Positions 60,354 to 64,000 of a stretch of 64,000 nucleotides of DNA are shown here, one piece after another. The DNA comes from Micromonospora thermarum (GTDB lineage Bacteria > Actinomycetota > Actinomycetes > Mycobacteriales > Micromonosporaceae), in the NCBI RefSeq assembly GCF_012034245.1, contig NZ_JAATEO010000012.1, forward strand, positions 62,001 to 126,000, given 5' to 3'. How positions within the stretch are numbered: position 1 is the first letter of the stretch; each line of letters opens with the position of its first letter. The translations under genes were made by a program, and so were the position numbers. Under the pieces are notes generated by a model, which did no database searches, was not told the origin of the DNA, and was given only the letters and a program-made list of their open reading frames with translations.

Positions 60354-60919
60354 TCAGCGGAGGCGGGCGGCCACCCAGGGCAGCAGGGCGTCGGCCTGGG
60401 CGCGCTGGAAGACCCGGACCGTGGGGATGCCGGGCGGGGGCGGTCGCCGGGCGCCGTCGAGGAAGAAGCCGGCACCGGGTTCGGGGTGAGGGCCGCCGAC
60501 AGCGTCTCCAGCGCGCGGAGCACGCCGGTCAGCTCGGCGGCGCGCCACGGCGTCGCGGGATGTCGCCCGGCCACGTCGGAGAGGACCAGCGCCACCCACT
60601 CGCCGTCGTCGTGCAGGCCGAGCAGCCGGGGCGCCGGGGCGTACGCGGGCAGGGCCGCCGTGTTGCGCGCCTCCGTGCGGTGCAGGCGGACGCTGTCGGC
60701 GTTCTGCGCCGGGCTCACCGCCTTGACGAACGCCCGCGTGCCCCGGGAGGTGCGGACGCGGTCGGCGGTGCCCGGCGAGTACCCGCCGGGCTGCGACACC
60801 GCCTCGACCACCCGGTCGCCGAGGATGTCCTCCACGGCGGCCCGGACGTGGTGGGGGAGGTCCGCCCAGCCGATCCGGGTCCTGACGTGCGCGGGTCGCC
60901 GGCTCACCCATGTGCCCAC
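60354..60919 (-). pseudogene. Internally deleted aminoglycoside phosphotransferase-like gene
   Basis: From the GTG at 60919 the frame reads a normal N-lobe (GYSPGTADRVRTSRGTRAFV, LHRTEARNTAALPAYAPAPR, LGLHDDGEWVALVLSDVAGR) up to LSAALTPNPVP. It then breaks. In the next frame GIPTVRVFQRAQADALLPWV and AARLR are the family C-terminus, ending at 60354. The catalytic HGD loop and metal-binding Asp are gone, about 120-150 residues. Same pattern as the other scars: both ends kept, middle lost, here with a frameshift. Confidence 0.78.
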
Positions 60920-61080
60920 CGTCGCCGACGACCGGATGTCCCGGCAACGGCATTACGGTGCCATGCGCCCTGGATGTCCGGTCCCGGCACCTCCCGTACC
61001 GGCTGAGCGGCAGATCGGGCGAGGACTGTTCCCGGGCGTACCGGGAAACCGCCGCAGACGCACCTGGGGAGGAGCGACGG

Positions 61081-62229
61081 ATGACTCGTGGCGCCGGCTT
61101 GACCATCGGGGTGCTCGGCTCGTACGGCGGGCGTAACCTCGGCGACGAGGCGATCCTCACCGGCCTCCTGGCCGACCTGCGGGAGCAGGAGCCGAACGCC
61201 CGGATCATCGTCTTCTCGCGGAATCCCGCCCACACCCGGGTGGCGCACCCGGACGTGGAGGCGGTGCCGTGGGAGGGCGTCAGCCGCAACGACTCGTCAC
61301 TCGTGCTCGCGCAGCTCGACCTGCTCATCCTGGGCGGCGGCGGCATCCTCTACGACCGCGAGGCCCGGCGGTACCTGCGCGTCGTCCGGGTCGCCCAGGA
61401 GCGCGGCCTGCCGCTGCTGACGTACGCGGTGGGGGTCGGGCCGCTCAGCGAGAGCGTGGACACGGGCATGGTGCGCGAAACCCTGGCCGGCGCCACCCAG
61501 GTGACCGTGCGGGACCAGGAGTCCCGGATGGTGCTGGAGGAGGCCGGCCTGCTCAACCCGATCACGGTCACCGCCGACCCGGCTTTCCTGCTGGAACCCG
61601 ACGACTTCCCCGAGCAGTTGCTGCGCGAGGAGGGCGTGCCGGCCGGCACGCGGCTGGTGGGCATGAGCGTACGGGAGCCGGGCCGGGCCGCCGAACGGCT
61701 CGACATCGACGGCTATCACCGGCTGTTGGCGCAGATCGGCGATTTCCTGGTGCAACGGATCGACGCGTACGTCCTGTTCGTCCCCATGGAGCGGGACGAC
61801 ATCCGGCACTCGCACGGTGTGCTGTCGCACATGATCGCCGCCGAGCGGGGGCGGATCCTGCACGGCACGTACTCGCCGCAGCAGGTGCTCGGTTTGATGC
61901 GCCACTTCGACCTGGCGGTCGGCATGCGGCTGCACTTCCTGATCTTCGCCGCGATGGTCGGCACCCCGTTCCTGCCGCTGCCGTACGCCGGCAAGGTCTT
62001 CGACCTGGCCCAGCGGCTCGGCGTACCGGCGCTGCGGGGCGTGGAGCGGGAGGTGGAGGGCCCGCTGCTGGCGGAGGTCGACCGGCTGTGGGACGAGCGG
62101 GAGCAGCGTGCCGAGGCCACCGCCCGGCGGGTGGCCGACGTGTGCGAGGAGGCCCGGGGCACCTCCCAGGTCACCCGCGCCGTGCTGGAGAGCCTCCGGG
62201 CCCAGTCCCTGATCCGCGTCGGCGCCTGA
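61081..62229 (+). CDS. Polysaccharide pyruvyl transferase (CsaB-like)
   Basis: 382 residues. Motifs: LTIGVLGSYGGRNLGDEAIL at the N-terminus, DLLILGGGGILYDREARRYL, YAVGVGPLSESVDTGMVRET, DPAFLLEPDDFP, and the C-terminal VGMRLHFLIFAAMVGTPFLP with the His of the family. It adds pyruvate ketals to wall-associated glycans, anchoring S-layer or other proteins in known cases. No wall-polymer cluster adjoins it. ATG at 61081 has GGGGAGGAGCGACGG upstream. Confidence 0.9.
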   Translation: MTRGAGLTIGVLGSYGGRNLGDEAILTGLLADLREQEPNARIIVFSRNPAHTRVAHPDVEAVPWEGVSRNDSSLVLAQLDLLILGGGGILYDREARRYLRVVRVAQERGLPLLTYAVGVGPLSESVDTGMVRETLAGATQVTVRDQESRMVLEEAGLLNPITVTADPAFLLEPDDFPEQLLREEGVPAGTRLVGMSVREPGRAAERLDIDGYHRLLAQIGDFLVQRIDAYVLFVPMERDDIRHSHGVLSHMIAAERGRILHGTYSPQQVLGLMRHFDLAVGMRLHFLIFAAMVGTPFLPLPYAGKVFDLAQRLGVPALRGVEREVEGPLLAEVDRLWDEREQRAEATARRVADVCEEARGTSQVTRAVLESLRAQSLIRVGA

Positions 62230-62286
62230 ACCCGCCGTGCCGGCCGGTCGGGCCCGGCCGCCGCCGCTGCCCGGCCTGCCGCCGGG

Positions 62287-62487
62287 TCAGACCGCCGGGC
62301 CGCGCCAGCAGTAGCGCCACCGGTCGGCCCCCACCGTCTCCAACTCGTAGATCTCCGCCTCCGCGAGCCCGCCGTCGCCCAGGTGGTGGTGGGTGAGTGG
62401 CGGCCGGCCGTTCGGGTCCAGCTCGACGGTGACGGTCTGCCCGTCGGCCGCGCCACCGACCAGGGGGATCTCCGCGGTTGATGCCAT
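62287..62487 (-). CDS. Small conserved protein, unknown
   Basis: 66 residues: MASTAEIPLVGGAADGQTVT, then VELDPNGRPPLTHHHLGDGG and IYELETVGADRWRYCWRGPA. Likely a compact beta fold; the HHH could bind metal. No family recognised, though similar small proteins with IPLxGGxxDG are common in actinobacteria and phage-like loci. ATG at 62487 has GGGCAGGATGGGCGC upstream. Confidence 0.7.
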   Translation of the reverse strand: MASTAEIPLVGGAADGQTVTVELDPNGRPPLTHHHLGDGGLAEAEIYELETVGADRWRYCWRGPAV

Positions 62488-62540
62488 GCGCCCATCCTGC
62501 CCCGAGCCGCGTACCCGCGCAGCGGAAGCGCACGCCGCGG

Positions 62541-63416
62541 TCAGGCGGGGCGGGGGAGCAGGGTGGGCGGGTACTCCATGCCGTCGTGGGTGCAGGCGGC
62601 GGCGGCCACGCGGGCCGCGTACGCCGCCGCGTCGGCCAGTGTCTCGCCGCGCAGGCGGGCGGCGACCAGGCCCGCCGCGAAGGCGTCACCGGCGCCGTTC
62701 GTGTCGACGACCGGGGCGGGCGGCACGGCGGCGGGTACCCGGGTGGGTGCGCCGCCGGCCGGGTGCACGTCGGCGCCGTCGCCGCCACGGGTGACCACGA
62801 CCGTCCGGGGCGCCAGGCCCGCCGGCACCGTACCGGCGCCGTCGCCCAGCCGGACCGCGCTGACGAAGACCAGGTCGGCGGCCTCCGCGAACGGCCGGTG
62901 GTACGGGTTCGCGCCGTCCCAGTCGTGCAGGTCGGTGGAGAGGGCGGCTCCCTCGGCGAGCGCGGCCCGGACCGTGGGCAGCAGGTCCCGCGCCCAGTCC
63001 ATGATCGAGACGTGGACGTGCGCCGCCCCCCGGACCAGGGCGGCCAGCTCCGACGACGGGAACGGCGCCGGTCCGGACCACGGCCGGGGGTCGTACAGCG
63101 AACTGCGCCGGCCGGCCGCGTCGACCAGGTTGACCGACCGTCGCGTACCGGCCGGGGCGTCGGCCAGCACCGCCCGTACGCCGGTCCGCCCCAGCGCCGC
63201 CCGCACCACGTCCCCGGCCGGGTCGGCGCCGAGCACGTCCACCACCGTCACGCGCAGGCCGAGCGCGTGCGCGGCGAGCGCCACGCCCGCCCCGGTGTTG
63301 CCGATGCGCAGGTCGATCGGATCGACGGTGAAGGAGTCGGCGGCGGGCAGCGGGAGCGCCGGGACGCGGACCCGCACGTCCACGCCGAGGCCCCCGATCA
63401 CGAGCAGGTCGTCCAC
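62541..63416 (-). CDS. PfkB-family carbohydrate kinase
   Basis: 291 residues. The start DLLVIGGLGVDVRVRVPALP, the lid GNTGAGVALAAHALGLRVTV, and the catalytic signature PAPVVDTNGAGDAFAAGLVA with the Asp base define the ribokinase family. Phosphorylates a sugar or nucleoside; which one is not visible. GTG at 63416 lies just before the first strand. Divergent from the SNF2-like gene. Confidence 0.88.
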   Translation of the reverse strand: MDDLLVIGGLGVDVRVRVPALPLPAADSFTVDPIDLRIGNTGAGVALAAHALGLRVTVVDVLGADPAGDVVRAALGRTGVRAVLADAPAGTRRSVNLVDAAGRRSSLYDPRPWSGPAPFPSSELAALVRGAAHVHVSIMDWARDLLPTVRAALAEGAALSTDLHDWDGANPYHRPFAEAADLVFVSAVRLGDGAGTVPAGLAPRTVVVTRGGDGADVHPAGGAPTRVPAAVPPAPVVDTNGAGDAFAAGLVAARLRGETLADAAAYAARVAAAACTHDGMEYPPTLLPRPA

Positions 63417-63479
63417 GGCGGCGACGATAGCCGGTCCGGGCCGCCTATCCTGGGTCCGGGCGTCGACGAGGGGGAGCGC

Positions 63480-64000
63480 GTGCTGGTCATCCACGGGTCG
63501 TGGCGGCCCGGCACCGGGCTCGCCGTCTGGGCCGAGGACACCGCGCTCCCGCCCCGGGCCCCGCGCCGGCCCGGCCGGGCACCCCGGGAGCGCCCGCACC
63601 CGTTCGCCGCCGGCCACGCCGCGCTCGCCGCCGCCCTGGCCGAGGTGGCCGAGCCGACCGCGCTCGGCACGGCCCTGCTCACCCTGCCCACCCGCGCCGG
63701 CTCGCCGCTCGACTCGCCGGAACTGGTCCGCACCGAGCCGGTCGACCCGGTCCGCGGGCCGGTCACGCTGGCCGGGTGGCGGGTTCCCGTCCTGGTGTAC
63801 GCCCCGTTCGCCGCCCTGCCGCTGCTGCGCCGGGTCGCCGAGGTGGCCGTGGCCGGGGCGAGCCTGCGCCACCTCGCCGAGCTGGCGGACTTCGCCACCG
63901 ACCTGGCGGCCCGTGGCCGCGTCCTGCCCGGCGTCCTGCCGCTGGCCGGGGCCGGAGGTGGCGAGCCCGCCCGGCCCGGCGGGGAACCGGCCCGGCCGGG
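63480..64000 (+). CDS. SNF2-type DEAD/DEAH helicase, N-terminal part (runs off the window)
   Basis: About 173 residues are present. MLVIHGSWRPGTGLAVWAED, then HPFAAGHAALAAALAEVAEP and FATDLAARGRVLPGVLPLAG are the accessory N-terminal region found ahead of the SNF2 helicase core in actinobacteria; the ATPase motifs lie beyond base 64000. The GTG at 63480 has GAGGGGGAGCGC upstream. It probably remodels nucleoprotein or DNA repair complexes. Confidence 0.8.
   Translation, partial: MLVIHGSWRPGTGLAVWAEDTALPPRAPRRPGRAPRERPHPFAAGHAALAAALAEVAEPTALGTALLTLPTRAGSPLDSPELVRTEPVDPVRGPVTLAGWRVPVLVYAPFAALPLLRRVAEVAVAGASLRHLAELADFATDLAARGRVLPGVLPLAGAGGGEPARPGGEPARP

Overview
The window is chromosomal DNA of a high-GC actinobacterium. 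Coding frames show near-saturated G/C third positions, GTG starts are common, and many start/stop overlaps are ATGA or GTGA. Gene content (FasR-linked fatty-acid synthase cluster, DUF3145, DUF3052 next to an AhpE-type peroxiredoxin, single-chain AceE, a c-di-AMP riboswitch ahead of a cell-wall enzyme) points to Actinomycetales. The overall style and the interspersed hairpins suggest Micromonosporaceae, probably Micromonospora; that assignment is inference.

Layout. 1-12 kb: 5' part of serS, a MerR-type regulator fused to a sliding-clamp-like domain, a saccharopine-dehydrogenase-like reductase, then a stress-like block (zinc alcohol dehydrogenase, small SRPBCC-like protein, large LuxR/MalT-like ATPase regulator, DsbA-like protein, triple-BON protein). 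Three promoter regions in this block share a tandem palindrome with a fixed 24-bp period. 12-22 kb: LAS-peptidase-like secreted protein under a c-di-AMP riboswitch, CDF metal exporter, HelD/HelR-type ATPase, carbonic anhydrase, DUF3145, GH3 lipoprotein. 22-29 kb: fasR-fabD-fabH-acpP-fabF-accD operon, all on the minus strand, closed by a strong hairpin. 29-32 kb: eroded region (two-component remnant, alcohol dehydrogenase remnant), a membrane protein, CopC. 32-43 kb: gltX, a sugar transporter/beta-glucosidase pair, aceE, YjbQ, PhoD phosphatase. 43-48 kb: MarR regulator, fused-chain 2-oxoacid dehydrogenase E1 carrying a large repeat insertion, DUF3052, peroxiredoxin, tRNA-Val. 48-58 kb: phosphotransferase, ECF42-like sigma factor with two YCII proteins, GlxA-type regulator divergent from a reductase, and an arsenic operon (ArsR-ArsC fusion, aquaporin, ArsC) with no visible ArsB or Acr3. 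58-64 kb: hydrolases, HEAT protein, phosphotransferase remnant, polysaccharide pyruvyl transferase, PfkB kinase, and the 5' part of a SNF2-type helicase.

A recurring theme is genes reduced to their two ends (10.98-11.37, 28.9-29.9, 30.5-30.8 and 60.35-60.9 kb) or lacking a 5' end (58.46-59.05 kb). This looks like repeated internal deletion rather than insertion of mobile DNA. I saw no insertion sequence, prophage, CRISPR array or integrase.
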